Assembly: GCF_000719115.1 (NCBI RefSeq)
Contig: NZ_JOEA01000032.1
Location: 8,104-72,103 of the forward strand
DNA: 64,000 nucleotides
DNA from: Lentzea albidocapillata
GTDB taxonomy: Bacteria > Actinomycetota > Actinomycetes > Mycobacteriales > Pseudonocardiaceae
Reading direction: 5' to 3'
Shown here: positions 18,266 through 27,624 of the stretch, one piece after another
Layout: each line of letters opens with the position of its first letter
How positions within the stretch are numbered: position 1 is the first letter of the stretch
Notes under the pieces: model-generated
What the model was told of the DNA's origin: nothing
What the model saw: the letters and a program-made list of their open reading frames with translations, nothing else
Databases searched by the model: none
Position numbers and translations under genes: made by a program

Positions 18266-18901
18266 GTGACGATCAGAGAAGACTTCCTGACCACCGCCCG
18301 CATCGCCCTGGAACTCCTGCGCCACCAGCGGGTCGCGCGGCACTGGGACCAGCCGAGCGCCCTGCCGGAGTTCGGCGTCAGCGGCCTCGCCGGGCACCTG
18401 GCCTACCAGGCGCTGCCGCTCCCGTCCATGATCGGGACGCCGCCCGGCGACCAGCCCGTCGTCTCCCTGATGGAGCACTACGAGCGGGCCCAGTGGACCG
18501 ACCTGGACGTCGACTCCGAGTTCCACACCCGCATCCGCGCGGGCGGCGAGAAGCTCGCGGCGGAAGGGCGGGACGCCCTGTGCGACCGCTTCGAGCAGAC
18601 ACTCGACGAACTCGCGAAGTCGTTGCCCGGTCAGGAGAACCGGGGCGTTCGCATGCCGCACTGGGGCCCGTGGGCGGTGCCGCTGGACGAGTACCTCGTC
18701 AGCAGGCTGATGGAGTTCGTCGTGCACTCCGACGACCTCGCGGTGAGCGTCGGGCTGGACACGCCCGAGTTCCCGCGCCACGTCAGTGAAACGGTCATCG
18801 ACCTGCTGACCCGGATGGCGCTCAACAAGCACCGCGCGATCGACGTGGTGCGCGCTTTGAGCCGCAAAGAGCGTGCACCACAGGACATCACCGCGTTCTA
18901 A
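18266..18901 (+). CDS. Maleylpyruvate isomerase N-terminal-domain (DinB-like) protein
   Basis: 211 residues. A four-helix-bundle DinB/MDMPI-like fold is suggested by VSGLAGHLAYQAL and by DEYLVSRLMEFVVHSDDLAVSVG, the C-terminal family motif with a His. Members are thiol- or metal-dependent (mycothiol-linked) enzymes. The exact reaction is unknown. It starts 22 bp after rarA, and its stop interlocks with that of the convergent acyltransferase gene (CTAA, 18898-18901). Confidence 0.75.
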   Translation: MTIREDFLTTARIALELLRHQRVARHWDQPSALPEFGVSGLAGHLAYQALPLPSMIGTPPGDQPVVSLMEHYERAQWTDLDVDSEFHTRIRAGGEKLAAEGRDALCDRFEQTLDELAKSLPGQENRGVRMPHWGPWAVPLDEYLVSRLMEFVVHSDDLAVSVGLDTPEFPRHVSETVIDLLTRMALNKHRAIDVVRALSRKERAPQDITAF

Positions 18902-19476
18902 CGCTTGCAGACCATCAGCAGTGCGAGCTTGCCGGGCAGCATGATCTCGTCCGCGGCCACGAACCCGCCGGCCTCGAACGACCTGATCGCCCGTGTGTTG
19001 CGCACGTCCGGTTCGAGCACGATCCGCGTGCAGTGCGGGTCGGCCTCGAACAGCGCGTCGGTGAGCCTGGGGAGCAGCGACCGCACAAGTCCGCGGTCGG
19101 TCATCGCCAGCTCGCCGACGGCGAGGTTCAGCCCGAGGTCGTGCGGCCGCGCCCGGTAGCAGTGGGCTACGGCGTGCCTGGCCGCGCGGTAGACCTCGGT
19201 GTAGATCACCGGGCGGCCGTGCCAGCTCACCAGCACCGGCCGGACGTCGTCCCCCGCCAGCAGTTCCGCCAGCCGCCGCTCCCACTGCGGCAGCGTCCAC
19301 GCCTGCCGCCGGAACGCCGCGACGTGCGGTGCCTGGTTCCAGCGGTGCACGAGGTGCAGGTCGTAGCCGTCCGACCGTGCCACGCGGGCGTCCCACGGCA
19401 TCGGCAGGTCGGGGACGGGCGGGGCGTCCGCCATGAGCTGGAGCCGATAGGAGTCCAGGTGCGACACCGGCTTCAC
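18898..19476 (-). CDS. GNAT acyltransferase of the siderophore-biosynthesis type (IucB/RhbD/MbtK-like)
   Basis: 192 residues from the GTG at 19476, chosen because AGGAGG (19481-19486) precedes it by four bases. A TTG seven codons upstream is open but lacks a ribosome site. The pattern HRWNQAPHVAAFRRQAW, the WxGRPVIYTEVYRA strand and the C-terminal LEPDVRNTRAIRSFEAGGF match acyltransferases that acylate N6-hydroxylysine or similar groups in siderophores. No other siderophore gene is in the window. An iron box lies directly upstream, so it is probably induced on iron starvation. Confidence 0.8.
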   Translation of the reverse strand: MKPVSHLDSYRLQLMADAPPVPDLPMPWDARVARSDGYDLHLVHRWNQAPHVAAFRRQAWTLPQWERRLAELLAGDDVRPVLVSWHGRPVIYTEVYRAARHAVAHCYRARPHDLGLNLAVGELAMTDRGLVRSLLPRLTDALFEADPHCTRIVLEPDVRNTRAIRSFEAGGFVAADEIMLPGKLALLMVCKR

Positions 19477-19498
19477 GAGGCCTCCTGCGCGGATCAAC

Positions 19499-19512
19499 TT
19501 AGGGTCGCCTAA
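19499..19512. promoter_or_regulatory. Iron box (IdeR/DmdR/DtxR operator)
   Basis: TTAGGgtcgCCTAA is a perfect 5-bp palindrome with a 4-nt centre and matches the core of DtxR-family operators (TTAGG..[G/C]CCTAA). It lies 23 bp upstream of the siderophore-type acyltransferase start, on that gene's promoter side, so repression by Fe(II)-loaded IdeR/DmdR is expected. Confidence 0.75.
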
Positions 19513-19741
19513 CTTCTACTGGCAAGGCCGCCGCTGTCAAGCCCTGGGTGACGGGTATTTCACAGGCTGTGACGGTCGCGCGTCAATGAGGTCCCGATGG
19601 ACGGAGCACCGCAATCACGAGCAGATCGACGGCGCCACAGGTCGTTGAAGATCAACAAATGGTGCCGCCCAGCCGGGTGTCGGACCCACCCGGTAATCTC
19701 ACCCGCAACCAAGCCCGAACGCCTGTTCACCAGGAGGATCC

Positions 19742-20134
19742 GTGTCGCCAGGGTGGCTCGCCGCCGGTGCTTTCGTGCTGCTCGTGCTCATCGTCGGGGT
19801 CGTGGCGATCAAGGCCGCGCGCTTCTTCGACGAGGCCACGATCGCGATGCGCAAAGCGCACGAGAACACGGACCCGTTGTTCACCGAGGCCAACACGACG
19901 CTCACGCACGTGAACACGCAGCTCGAACGCGTCGACGGCATCACGGCCAACGCGCGCGCCGTCACGGGCAACGTCTCGGCGCTCACCAGCCTGTTCACCG
20001 CCACTCTCGGCGGTCCGCTGGTCAAGGCCGCCGCGCTGTCCTACGGCGTGAGCAAGGCCGTCAAGGCTCGTCGCAAGGCCGCCGAACAGCCGAACAAGCA
20101 CTCCAAGCGCCGTCCCAGGCGAGGTGCGAAGTGA
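19742..20134 (+). CDS. DUF948-domain small membrane protein
   Basis: 130 residues, GTG start with AGGAGG seven bases upstream. One N-terminal membrane helix (about 5-26) is followed by a helical, coiled-coil-like segment (KAHENTDPLFTEANTTLTHVNTQLERVDGITAN) and a basic C-terminal tail (KARRKAAEQPNKHSKRRPRRG). The family is found beside alaS in many actinomycetes. Its function is unknown. A GTGA overlap couples it to the next gene. TAATCT at about 19692 in a 265-bp leader could be a -10 element. Confidence 0.8.
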   Translation: MSPGWLAAGAFVLLVLIVGVVAIKAARFFDEATIAMRKAHENTDPLFTEANTTLTHVNTQLERVDGITANARAVTGNVSALTSLFTATLGGPLVKAAALSYGVSKAVKARRKAAEQPNKHSKRRPRRGAK

Positions 20135-20400
20135 GCCGCCTCTTCTGGTTCGGACTGGGTGCCGCGGCAGGCCTGTTCGCCGCGAAGAAGGCCTCCGAGG
20201 TCGCAAAGCAGGCGACTCCTGCCGGTGTCGGCGCTAACGTGGGTGAAGGCCTGCGCGAACTCGCCGGCGCCATCGGTTCCTTCGGGGCCGAGGTGCGCGC
20301 GGGGATGGCCGAACGGGAGCAGGAGTTGCAGGACACCGTGGAACGTCAGACGGGATTCACGCCGGGGCGCCGAGCGCCCAGGGCGAACGGGAAGCACTAG
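20131..20400 (+). CDS. Small alaS-associated envelope protein (DUF6167-like)
   Basis: 89 residues beginning VSRLFWFGLGAAAGLFAAKKASEVA, a single amphipathic/membrane helix, followed by a helical segment rich in Glu/Ala (REQELQDTVERQT). It overlaps the DUF948 gene by 4 bp and precedes alaS by 59 bp. Conserved next to alaS in related actinomycetes as far as family knowledge goes. Function unknown. Confidence 0.7.
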   Translation: MSRLFWFGLGAAAGLFAAKKASEVAKQATPAGVGANVGEGLRELAGAIGSFGAEVRAGMAEREQELQDTVERQTGFTPGRRAPRANGKH

Positions 20401-20459
20401 CGCCGTTCGCCCCGTGACCATGTCCTGACTTCCCCCAGCAACTCACCAAGGAACTTCCC

Positions 20460-23129
20460 GTGCAGACCCACGAGATCATCAAGCGTTTCCGCGAGCACTT
20501 CGAGAAGGCCGGGCACAAGTACATCCCCAGCGCCTCGCTGCTGCTCGACGACCCGAACCTGCTGTTCGTCAACGCCGGCATGGTGCCGTTCAAGCCGTAC
20601 TTCCTCGGCGAGGCCCCGCCGCCCGCCAAGCGGATGACGAGCATCCAGAAGTGCGTGCGCACGCCCGACATCGACGAGGTCGGCAAGACCACGCGCCACC
20701 TCACGTTCTTCCAGATGGCCGGCAACTTCTCGCTCGGCGACTACTTCAAGGAAGACGCCATCCGGCTGGCCTGGGAGCTGATCACCAACTCCCAGGAGAA
20801 CGGCGGCTACGGCTTCGATCCCGAGCGCATCTGGGTGACGGTCTACCTCGACGACGACGAGGCCATCGAGCTGTGGCAGAAGGTCGCCGGCATGCCGCTG
20901 GAGCGCATCCAGCGCCGCGGCGTCGAGGACAACTTCTGGTCGATGGGCGTCCCCGGCCCGTGCGGCCCGTGCTCGGAGATCTACTACGACCGCGGCCCCG
21001 AGTACGGCAAGGAGGGCGGCCCGGTAGTCGACGAGGACAGGTACCTGGAGATCTGGAACCTCGTCTTCATGCAGAACATCCGCGGCGAGGGTGGCGCCAA
21101 GAAGGACTACCCGGTCCTCGGTGAGCTGCCGTCGAAGAACATCGACACCGGCATGGGCGTCGAGCGCGTCGCCTACCTGTTGCAGGGCGTCGACAACGTC
21201 TACGAGACCGACCTGGTCCGCGCCGTGATCAACAAGGCCGAGGAGCTCTCCGGCCGCAAGTACGGCACCAACGAGGTCGACGACATCCGCTTCCGTGTCA
21301 TCGCCGACCACGCCCGCAGCGGTGTGCTCCTGGTCGGCGACGGCGTCACGCCCGGCAACGAGGCCCGCGGCTACGTGCTGCGCCGCCTGCTGCGCCGCAT
21401 CGTCCGCAGCTCCCGCCTGCTGGGCGTGAACGAGCCGGTGCTGCAGCAGTTCGCCGAGGTCGTCCGCGACTCGATGGGCGAGGCCTACCCCGAGCTGGTC
21501 AGCGGGTTCGCCCGCATCCAGCAGGTGCTCAAGGCCGAGGAGGACACGTTCCTGCGCACCCTCGACGCCGGTTCGCGGATCTTCGAGGGCGCCGCCGCCG
21601 AGGTGAAGTCCGACGGCCGCGCCACGCTGCCCGGTGACAAGGCCTTCCAGCTGCACGACACGTACGGCTTCCCGATCGACCTCACGCTGGAGATGGCCTC
21701 CGAGGCCGGCCTGGCCGTGGACGAGGACGGGTTCCGCAAGCTGATGGCCGAGCAGCGCGCCCGCGCCAAGGCCGACGCCGCCGGCAAGAAGACCGGCCAC
21801 GGCGACCAGTCGGTCTACCGCGAGCTGCTGGAGCAGGGCCCGACCGAGTTCACCGGCTACACCGAGCTCGCCTCCGAGGCCACGCTGCGCGGCATCGTGC
21901 TGAATGGCCAGCGGGTGAAGTCGGCTCGCGAGGGCGACATCGTCGAGGTCGTCCTCGATCGCACGCCGCTCTACGCCGAGTCCGGTGGCCAGGAGTCCGA
22001 CGCCGGCACCATCGTCACGGCCAACGCCGAGCTTGAGGTGCTCGACGTGCAGAAGGTCGCCCGCAAGCTGTGGGTGCACCAGGTGCGCGTCGTCAGCGGC
22101 GAGGTCAGCGAGGGCGAGCACGTCGAGGCCCGCGTCGACCCGGAGTGGCGCGTCGGTGCCCGCCAGGGCCACTCGGGCACGCACGTCGTGCACGCCGCCC
22201 TGCGGCACGTGCTCGGCCCGTCGGCCCTGCAGAGCGGTTCGTACAACAAGCCCGGCTACCTGCGGCTCGACTTCGCCTGGACCGGTGGCCTGTCCGCCGA
22301 GGCCAAGAGCGAGATCGAGGAGGTCTCGAACCTCGCCGTGCGCAAGGACCTGCCGGTCAGCATCGTCTACACCGACATGGCCGGTGCCCAGGACATGGGC
22401 GCCGTCGCCCTGTTCGGCGAGACGTACGACGAGACCGTGCGTGTCATCGAGATCGGTGGCGAGTGGTCGCGCGAGCTGTGCGGTGGTACCCACGTCGAGC
22501 ACTCGTCGCAGATCGGCCCGATCACCCTGCTGGGTGAGTCGTCGGTCGGTTCCGGCGTGCGCCGCCTGGAGGCCTACGTCGGCATCGAGGCCATGCGGTT
22601 CCTGGCCAGGGAACGCGCCATCGTGCAGAACCTCTCCGACATGCTCAAGGTCGGCTCCGAAGGCCTGCCCGAGCGGATCGAGTCGCTGGTCGAGCGCCTG
22701 AAGTCCGCCGAGAAGGAGCTGGAGAAGGTCCGCGCCGCCGAGCTGCTGGGCAACGCCGGCGCCCTCGCCGACAAGGCCCTCGACATCCGCGGCCTGTCGC
22801 TGGTGGCCCTCGGCCTGGAGGGCGTGTCGGGCAACGACCTGCGCACCCTCGGTGGCGAGGTCCGCAACCGCCTGGGCAGCAGGCCCGGTGTGGTGGCCCT
22901 GTTCTCGGTCGACGGCGACAAGGTCAGCTTCGTGGTGGCCACCACGGCCGCCGCCCGCGACCTCGGGCTGGCCGCCGGCAAGCTCGTCCCGGTGTTCGGC
23001 CCGGCCATCGCCGCCCGCGGTGGCGGCAAGCCGGACCTGGCCCAGGGTGGCGGCACGAACCCGGCCGGCGTCACCGACGCCATCACGGCCCTGACGAACG
23101 AACTGGACAAGGTGCTTGAGCAGCGCTGA
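20460..23129 (+). CDS. alaS: Alanine--tRNA ligase
   Basis: 889 residues, GTG start with AAGGAA upstream. Class II synthetase motifs open the protein ([66 protein letters not shown]). The editing domain has the zinc/His motif [13 protein letters not shown] and [13 protein letters not shown], and a C-terminal C-Ala/DHHA1 domain ([25 protein letters not shown]). It charges tRNA-Ala and edits Ser/Gly mischarging. The last 14 bp overlap ruvX. Confidence 0.97.
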   Translation: MQTHEIIKRFREHFEKAGHKYIPSASLLLDDPNLLFVNAGMVPFKPYFLGEAPPPAKRMTSIQKCVRTPDIDEVGKTTRHLTFFQMAGNFSLGDYFKEDAIRLAWELITNSQENGGYGFDPERIWVTVYLDDDEAIELWQKVAGMPLERIQRRGVEDNFWSMGVPGPCGPCSEIYYDRGPEYGKEGGPVVDEDRYLEIWNLVFMQNIRGEGGAKKDYPVLGELPSKNIDTGMGVERVAYLLQGVDNVYETDLVRAVINKAEELSGRKYGTNEVDDIRFRVIADHARSGVLLVGDGVTPGNEARGYVLRRLLRRIVRSSRLLGVNEPVLQQFAEVVRDSMGEAYPELVSGFARIQQVLKAEEDTFLRTLDAGSRIFEGAAAEVKSDGRATLPGDKAFQLHDTYGFPIDLTLEMASEAGLAVDEDGFRKLMAEQRARAKADAAGKKTGHGDQSVYRELLEQGPTEFTGYTELASEATLRGIVLNGQRVKSAREGDIVEVVLDRTPLYAESGGQESDAGTIVTANAELEVLDVQKVARKLWVHQVRVVSGEVSEGEHVEARVDPEWRVGARQGHSGTHVVHAALRHVLGPSALQSGSYNKPGYLRLDFAWTGGLSAEAKSEIEEVSNLAVRKDLPVSIVYTDMAGAQDMGAVALFGETYDETVRVIEIGGEWSRELCGGTHVEHSSQIGPITLLGESSVGSGVRRLEAYVGIEAMRFLARERAIVQNLSDMLKVGSEGLPERIESLVERLKSAEKELEKVRAAELLGNAGALADKALDIRGLSLVALGLEGVSGNDLRTLGGEVRNRLGSRPGVVALFSVDGDKVSFVVATTAAARDLGLAAGKLVPVFGPAIAARGGGKPDLAQGGGTNPAGVTDAITALTNELDKVLEQR

Positions 23130-23604
23130 TGCTCCTGGTGTCGACGATCCGGGCCTCGGACGGAGGCTCGGCGTCGACGTCGGGTCGGTTCGCGTGGGGG
23201 TCGCCCTCAGCGATCCGGCACCGTTCCTGGCGACTCCGCTGGTCACCCTGCAACGCGACCAGAAGAACGGCTCGGACCTCACGGAACTCGTACGTCTCGT
23301 GGCCGAACATGAAGTCGTAGAGGTCGTGGTCGGCTTACCGAAGACATTGGCCGGCAGGCACGGCCCCGCGGCAGAGGCGGCGACCGCGTACGCTGCGGCC
23401 TTGGCCGAGCGCATCGCTCCGGTGCCGGTGCGGCTCAGCGACGAACGCCTGACGACGGTCGTGGTCAGCCGGGTACTGGCACAGCGCGGTGTGAAGGGCA
23501 AGAAGCAGCGAGCCGTGGTCGATCAGGCTGCCGCTGTCGAGATCCTGCAATCTTGGCTGGACGCACGGGCACATTCGGTGCCCGCCCGAAAGGACGAGGC
23601 GTGA
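23116..23604 (+). CDS. ruvX: Putative pre-16S rRNA nuclease / Holliday junction resolvase (YqgF/RuvX)
   Basis: 162 residues from a TTG at 23116 inside the end of alaS. RNase H-like fold with the metal Asp in [13 protein letters not shown], the [11 protein letters not shown] strand, SDERLTT and a C-terminal DQAAAVEIL. The Leu of GLPKT is encoded by TTA (23335-23337), a codon that is very rare in high-GC actinomycetes and read only by the bldA-type tRNA. It sits between alaS and mltG, as in mycobacteria. Confidence 0.9.
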   Translation: MSSADAPGVDDPGLGRRLGVDVGSVRVGVALSDPAPFLATPLVTLQRDQKNGSDLTELVRLVAEHEVVEVVVGLPKTLAGRHGPAAEAATAYAAALAERIAPVPVRLSDERLTTVVVSRVLAQRGVKGKKQRAVVDQAAAVEILQSWLDARAHSVPARKDEA

Positions 23605-24824
23605 GCGGCGACGATCTCGGGTTGTTCACCGACCCCGAAGTGGATGAGCGGAGGCCGCTCAAGAAACGCGATCGCGAGCGTGACAACGCCCGCGCCAAGG
23701 CGAAGAAGCGCAAGAAGACGGTCCTGTGGCTGGTCGTCGCGCTGATCCTCGCCGTGGGCATGGGCGGTGCCTACTACGGCTACCGCGAGCTGCGCGGCAT
23801 CGGCTCGTTCGAGGACTACGCGGGCAGCGGCGAGGTCGACGCCATCGTCGAGGTCCAGGACGGCGACGTGGTCAGCAAGATCGCGTCGACCCTGTACGAC
23901 AACGGCGTCATCGCCTCCGCGCGCGCCTTCACCGAGGCCAGCAAGACCGACGCCCGCGTGACGTCGATCCAGCCCGGCTTCTACCTGATGAAGACGAAGA
24001 TGTCGGGCCAGAACGCGGTGGCCCGCATGATCGACCCGAAGACCAGGGTCCCGGCCGTGCAGATCGTCGGTGGCCTGAAGCTCACCGACATCCAGGCCGA
24101 CGGCAAGGCGGTCCCGGGCGTCTACTCCAAGCTCGCCGCCGCGAGCTGCACGGAGAAGGACGGCGCGAAGGTGTGCCTGACCGCCGACGAGATCAAGGCC
24201 GCCGCCGAGCAGACCGACCCGGTCGCCCTCGGTGTGCCGGAATGGGCGCTGGCGGACGTGAAGCGCGCCGATCCCCAGTTCCGCCTCGAAGGCCTGATCA
24301 TGCGCGGCGTCTACCAGGTCAAACCCGGTGTCACCGCGGTCGAGCTGATCCGCAGCGTCATCGTGTCCTCGGCCCAGAAGCTGCAGGGCGCGGGCATTCC
24401 CGGCGGCACCATGAACACCGGCTTCCGTCCCTACGAGGTGCTCGTCATCGCCTCGTTGATCGAGAAGGAAGCCATCGAGAAGGACTTCGGCCAGGTTTCG
24501 CAGGTCATCTACAACCGGATCGCGGAACCGATGCCCCTGCAGTTCGACTCGACCATCAACTACCGGAACAACCAGCCGCACATCCGCACGTCCGACGCGG
24601 ACCGCAACGCGATCCAGCCCTACAACACCTACAAGGTCCCCGGCCTGACGCCGACGCCGATCGGCTCGCCGTCGCAGCAGGCCATCGCCGCCGCGATCAA
24701 GCCCGCGGGCGGCGACATGATGTACTTCGTGAAGTGCCAGAAGGACGGCACGTCGTGCTTCTCGAAGACGTACGAAGAGCACCAGGCGAAGGACCAGAAG
24801 GCTCAGCAGGAGGGCGTCTACTAG
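23601..24824 (+). CDS. mltG: Endolytic murein transglycosylase MltG
   Basis: 407 residues. A charged cytoplasmic N-terminus (RRPLKKRDRERDNARAKAKKRKK), one membrane helix at about 41-61, then the YceG domain with LysM-like VQDGDVVSKIASTLYDNGVI and the catalytic region VIASLIEKEAI and QFDSTINY, ending TPTPIGSPSQQAIAAAIKPA..MMYFVKC. MltG cleaves nascent glycan strands and limits their length. GTG start overlaps the ruvX stop; AGGACGAGG ribosome site. Confidence 0.93.
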   Translation: MSGDDLGLFTDPEVDERRPLKKRDRERDNARAKAKKRKKTVLWLVVALILAVGMGGAYYGYRELRGIGSFEDYAGSGEVDAIVEVQDGDVVSKIASTLYDNGVIASARAFTEASKTDARVTSIQPGFYLMKTKMSGQNAVARMIDPKTRVPAVQIVGGLKLTDIQADGKAVPGVYSKLAAASCTEKDGAKVCLTADEIKAAAEQTDPVALGVPEWALADVKRADPQFRLEGLIMRGVYQVKPGVTAVELIRSVIVSSAQKLQGAGIPGGTMNTGFRPYEVLVIASLIEKEAIEKDFGQVSQVIYNRIAEPMPLQFDSTINYRNNQPHIRTSDADRNAIQPYNTYKVPGLTPTPIGSPSQQAIAAAIKPAGGDMMYFVKCQKDGTSCFSKTYEEHQAKDQKAQQEGVY

Positions 24825-25639
24825 TGGTGCGCAAGGCGGCGGTGATCGGCTCGCCGATCGAACACTCGCTTTCTCCCGTGCTGCACAACGCCGCGTACGC
24901 CGAGCTGGGCCTCGACTGGGAGTACACCCGCCTGGAGTGCTCCGAGGCCGGCGTTCCCGCGCTGGTCTCGTCGCTGGGACCGGAGTGGGCAGGCCTGTCC
25001 TGCACGATGCCGACCAAACGCGCCGCGCTGGCGTTCGCCTCGGTCGTGACCCCGCGGGCGACCGCGGTGGGGGCGGCGAACACGCTGGTGCGCCACGGTT
25101 CCGAGTGGCACGCCGACTGCACCGATGTGGACGGTGTCGTGGGAGCGTTGCGGGAGAAGGGTTTCTCCGGCGGCTCGCACGGCGTCGTGCTGGGTGCGGG
25201 CGGCACGGCCGCGGCCGCGCTGGCCGGGTTCGCCGAGCTCGGGATCTCGTCGGTCTCCCTGGTGGTGCGAGATCCCGCGCGCGCGGGAGAGGCCGTGGAG
25301 ACGGCGTCGAGGGTCGGTGTCTCCGTCGAGGTGCTGGAACTGTCCTCTGTGGACCTCGCCGTGCTGGCCGGTGCCGCGGACGTGCTCGTGTCGACCGTGC
25401 CCGCCGAGGCCGCCGCCCGGCTGGCCGACTCGCTGGCGCGGGCGCCGTACGTGCTGGACGTGATCTACCACCCGTGGCCCACGCCGGTGGCGAAGGCCGT
25501 CGAGGCCTCCGGCGCCCGTCTGGTCACCGGGCTGGACATGTTGCTGCACCAGGCTTTCGGGCAGTTCGAGCAGTTCACCGGCAAGCCCGCGCCGCGGGAG
25601 GCCATGCGTGCCGCCCTGGGGTCTGTATCGCGGTCGTAA
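24824..25639 (+). CDS. aroE: Shikimate dehydrogenase
   Basis: 271 residues, starting at one of two adjacent GTG codons (24824 or 24827) after an AGGAGG site. The substrate site reads IGSPIEHSLSPVLHNAAY, the catalytic lysine is in SCTMPTK, the catalytic Asp in DCTDVDG, and the NADPH loop is LGAGGTAAAALAGF. The C-terminus has the family motif GLDMLLHQAFGQFEQFTG. It reduces 3-dehydroshikimate. The other shikimate genes lie 9 kb away, beyond an accessory block. Confidence 0.92.
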   Translation: MVRKAAVIGSPIEHSLSPVLHNAAYAELGLDWEYTRLECSEAGVPALVSSLGPEWAGLSCTMPTKRAALAFASVVTPRATAVGAANTLVRHGSEWHADCTDVDGVVGALREKGFSGGSHGVVLGAGGTAAAALAGFAELGISSVSLVVRDPARAGEAVETASRVGVSVEVLELSSVDLAVLAGAADVLVSTVPAEAAARLADSLARAPYVLDVIYHPWPTPVAKAVEASGARLVTGLDMLLHQAFGQFEQFTGKPAPREAMRAALGSVSRS

Positions 25640-25885
25640 CTTTCGGCTTGATCTTGGGCTGTCCGGTACCGGCGCGCGGCGGTGATGTGGTTCCCTACGC
25701 CTGACTCGTTTGGCTGCGGACGATGTGCCACTCGGCCGGAGTCATCGCATGCCGGTGTTCCTCACCTTGGGAGGGCCGGCGGGTGGGGGCGCACGGGTGT
25801 GTCCGCCGGGGGGCTCCGCTTGGGCGCGTGGGCCGACCGGTTACGGCACCACGGCCGCCGGTGCGTCCCGCCTCTACGGCGCAAG

Positions 25886-26368
25886 TCAGGGACAGAACTC
25901 GTCGGAAACCGGTGCCACACCGGCCACCTTCGCGCGGCTCGCCAGGGCCGTGCAGTGCACCTGGAAGACCGCCCACTTAGTCCTCGGTGGCGCGACGTCC
26001 TCCGGCATCACGATCACGTCCAGCACCGGCACCGCCTTGGACGACGTCGCGGGCAGTTCGGTCACCAGGCCCAGTTTCTTCTCCTCGTCGTTCGGGCCGG
26101 CCAGCAGCAGGTTCATCGCGGTCGTGATGTCGACGGAGCCGGTGTAGTCGCGGGTGCGGCGCACCAGGCCGTCGTGCCCGGCCGTGACGAGGTAGATGGT
26201 GAGCGTGTGCGACGAGACCGTCGGCGCCGCGGCTCCGGTGAGGATCGGGGTCGGGCGGATGCCGCAGGCCGTGAGGGTCACGAGGGCAAGCGCAAGGTGA
26301 AGACCGCGCCGCCCGAGGGCGCGTTGGCCGCTTCGATGGTGCCGCCGTGCAGGCGTGCGTTCTCCCAT
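25886..26368 (-). CDS. Small lipoprotein associated with a two-component system
   Basis: 160 residues if translation starts at the ATG at 26368, 90 bp inside the histidine-kinase gene in another frame. The N-terminus is very basic (MGERTPARRHHRSGQ) and leads into LHLALALVTLTACG, a hydrophobic stretch ending in a good lipobox (LTAC). The only nearer start, a GTG overlapping the kinase stop, would remove the signal peptide. The mature part (SHTLTIYLVTAGHDGLVRRTRDY, AMNLLLAGPNDEE) resembles GerMN-type lipoprotein domains. It probably senses envelope state for, or is controlled by, the adjacent kinase. Confidence 0.65.
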   Translation of the reverse strand: MGERTPARRHHRSGQRALGRRGLHLALALVTLTACGIRPTPILTGAAAPTVSSHTLTIYLVTAGHDGLVRRTRDYTGSVDITTAMNLLLAGPNDEEKKLGLVTELPATSSKAVPVLDVIVMPEDVAPPRTKWAVFQVHCTALASRAKVAGVAPVSDEFCP

Positions 26369-27624
26369 GCGATCGCCAATCCCAGTCCGCTGCCCTCGGA
26401 ACGGGAGCGGGCCGTGTCTGCCTTGTAGAAGCGGTCGAAGATGTGGGGGAGGGCGTCCGCGGGGATGCCGGGGCCGTGGTCGGCCACCTCGATGACGCCC
26501 GGCCGCACCGTCACGCGTACGGGGACGCCGCCGTGCTTCAGCGCGTTGCCCACGAGGTTGGCGACGATGACGTCCAGGCGGCGGCGGTCGACCCGCGCCA
26601 CCACGCCCTCGGGCAGGGACGCCTCGACGGACGTGGCCCAGCCGCGCGCGGCCAGGGTGTCGCGGACCGCCGTGCCGATGTCCCAGTCGTCCAGTTCGAG
26701 AAGGTTGCGGCCCTCGTCGAAGCGGGAGATCTCCATCAGGTCGTTGACCAGGCGGGTCAGCTTGCGGGTCTCGGCGGAGACCAGGCGGGCCGCGACGGCC
26801 GTGTCGGGCGGCAACGTGTCCGCGTCCTCGTCCAGCACGGCGGTCACGGCGTTCATCGCCGTCAGGGGCGTGCGGAGTTCGTGCGACACGTCGGCGACGA
26901 AGCGGCGGGAGGCGACCTGGGAGGCTTCCAGCTGTTCGGCGGCCTGGTTGAACGTGCGGGCCAGATCGGCGAGTTCGTCGGAGCCGCGTACGTCGACGCG
27001 GGCGTCCAGGCGGCCGGACCCCAGCGCGCGGGCGGCGGCGCCGAGACGGCGGACGGGGCGCAGAACCCCGCGCGCGGTGAACAGCGCGACGCCCAGGGCC
27101 AGGGGGAGCACGAGGCTGACGCCCACCCAGGCGGCCGTCGAGAAGCTGTCGATGGCGGTCTGCGGGCCCCTCAAGTACAGCAGCGACCACACCTCCACGC
27201 CTGTGGGCGTGCCGTCCGCACGGACCAGCGGGATGCCCACGACGACGTACGGCTCGGTCAGGTCCGTGCGGCGCTGCCAGAGGGTCGTCCCGCTCGTCCT
27301 GAGCCTCTCGCGCATCTCGGCGGGGATGAACGACGGGTCGGGGCCGCCGGTGGAGCGCAGGCCCTCGTAGACCACGACCGCCGAGCCGCGCAGGTACGAG
27401 CCGAAGCCGTCCAGGTCCTCCTGCGCCGGCGGCACGGTCAGCCGGGGCGCGTAGTCGCGGACGTCCTGCACGAGCGGGTTCATGAAGCCGTCCTGCGCGT
27501 CCTCCAGCAGCAACGTGCGGGCGGTCGCGTAGGAGGCGCCCGCGGCTCCCACCGCGCCCAGCACCGTCAACAGCAGGAACGCGGCCATCAGCCTCGGGCG
27601 CAGGCCGCGCAGCAACGACCTCAT
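26278..27624 (-). CDS. Sensor histidine kinase
   Basis: 448 residues. Membrane helices at about 11-34 and 165-184 flank an extracytoplasmic sensor domain of about 130 residues. A HAMP linker (RGVLRPVRRLGAAARALGSG) is followed by the phosphorylated His248 in FVADVSHELRTPLTAM. The ATPase domain has N box NLVGNALKHG, G1 DHGPGIPA, F box FDRFYKAD and G2 GSGLGLAIA. It starts 4 bp inside the response regulator gene. Orthodox kinase; stimulus unknown. Confidence 0.9.
   Translation of the reverse strand: MRSLLRGLRPRLMAAFLLLTVLGAVGAAGASYATARTLLLEDAQDGFMNPLVQDVRDYAPRLTVPPAQEDLDGFGSYLRGSAVVVYEGLRSTGGPDPSFIPAEMRERLRTSGTTLWQRRTDLTEPYVVVGIPLVRADGTPTGVEVWSLLYLRGPQTAIDSFSTAAWVGVSLVLPLALGVALFTARGVLRPVRRLGAAARALGSGRLDARVDVRGSDELADLARTFNQAAEQLEASQVASRRFVADVSHELRTPLTAMNAVTAVLDEDADTLPPDTAVAARLVSAETRKLTRLVNDLMEISRFDEGRNLLELDDWDIGTAVRDTLAARGWATSVEASLPEGVVARVDRRRLDVIVANLVGNALKHGGVPVRVTVRPGVIEVADHGPGIPADALPHIFDRFYKADTARSRSEGSGLGLAIAWENARLHGGTIEAANAPSGGAVFTLRLPS

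Noticed and set aside
20397..23501. A 1034-codon open frame on the minus strand opposite alaS
   Set aside because: Low-complexity Gly/Arg/Val/Leu composition typical of the antisense of high-GC coding sequence; alaS on the other strand is unmistakable.
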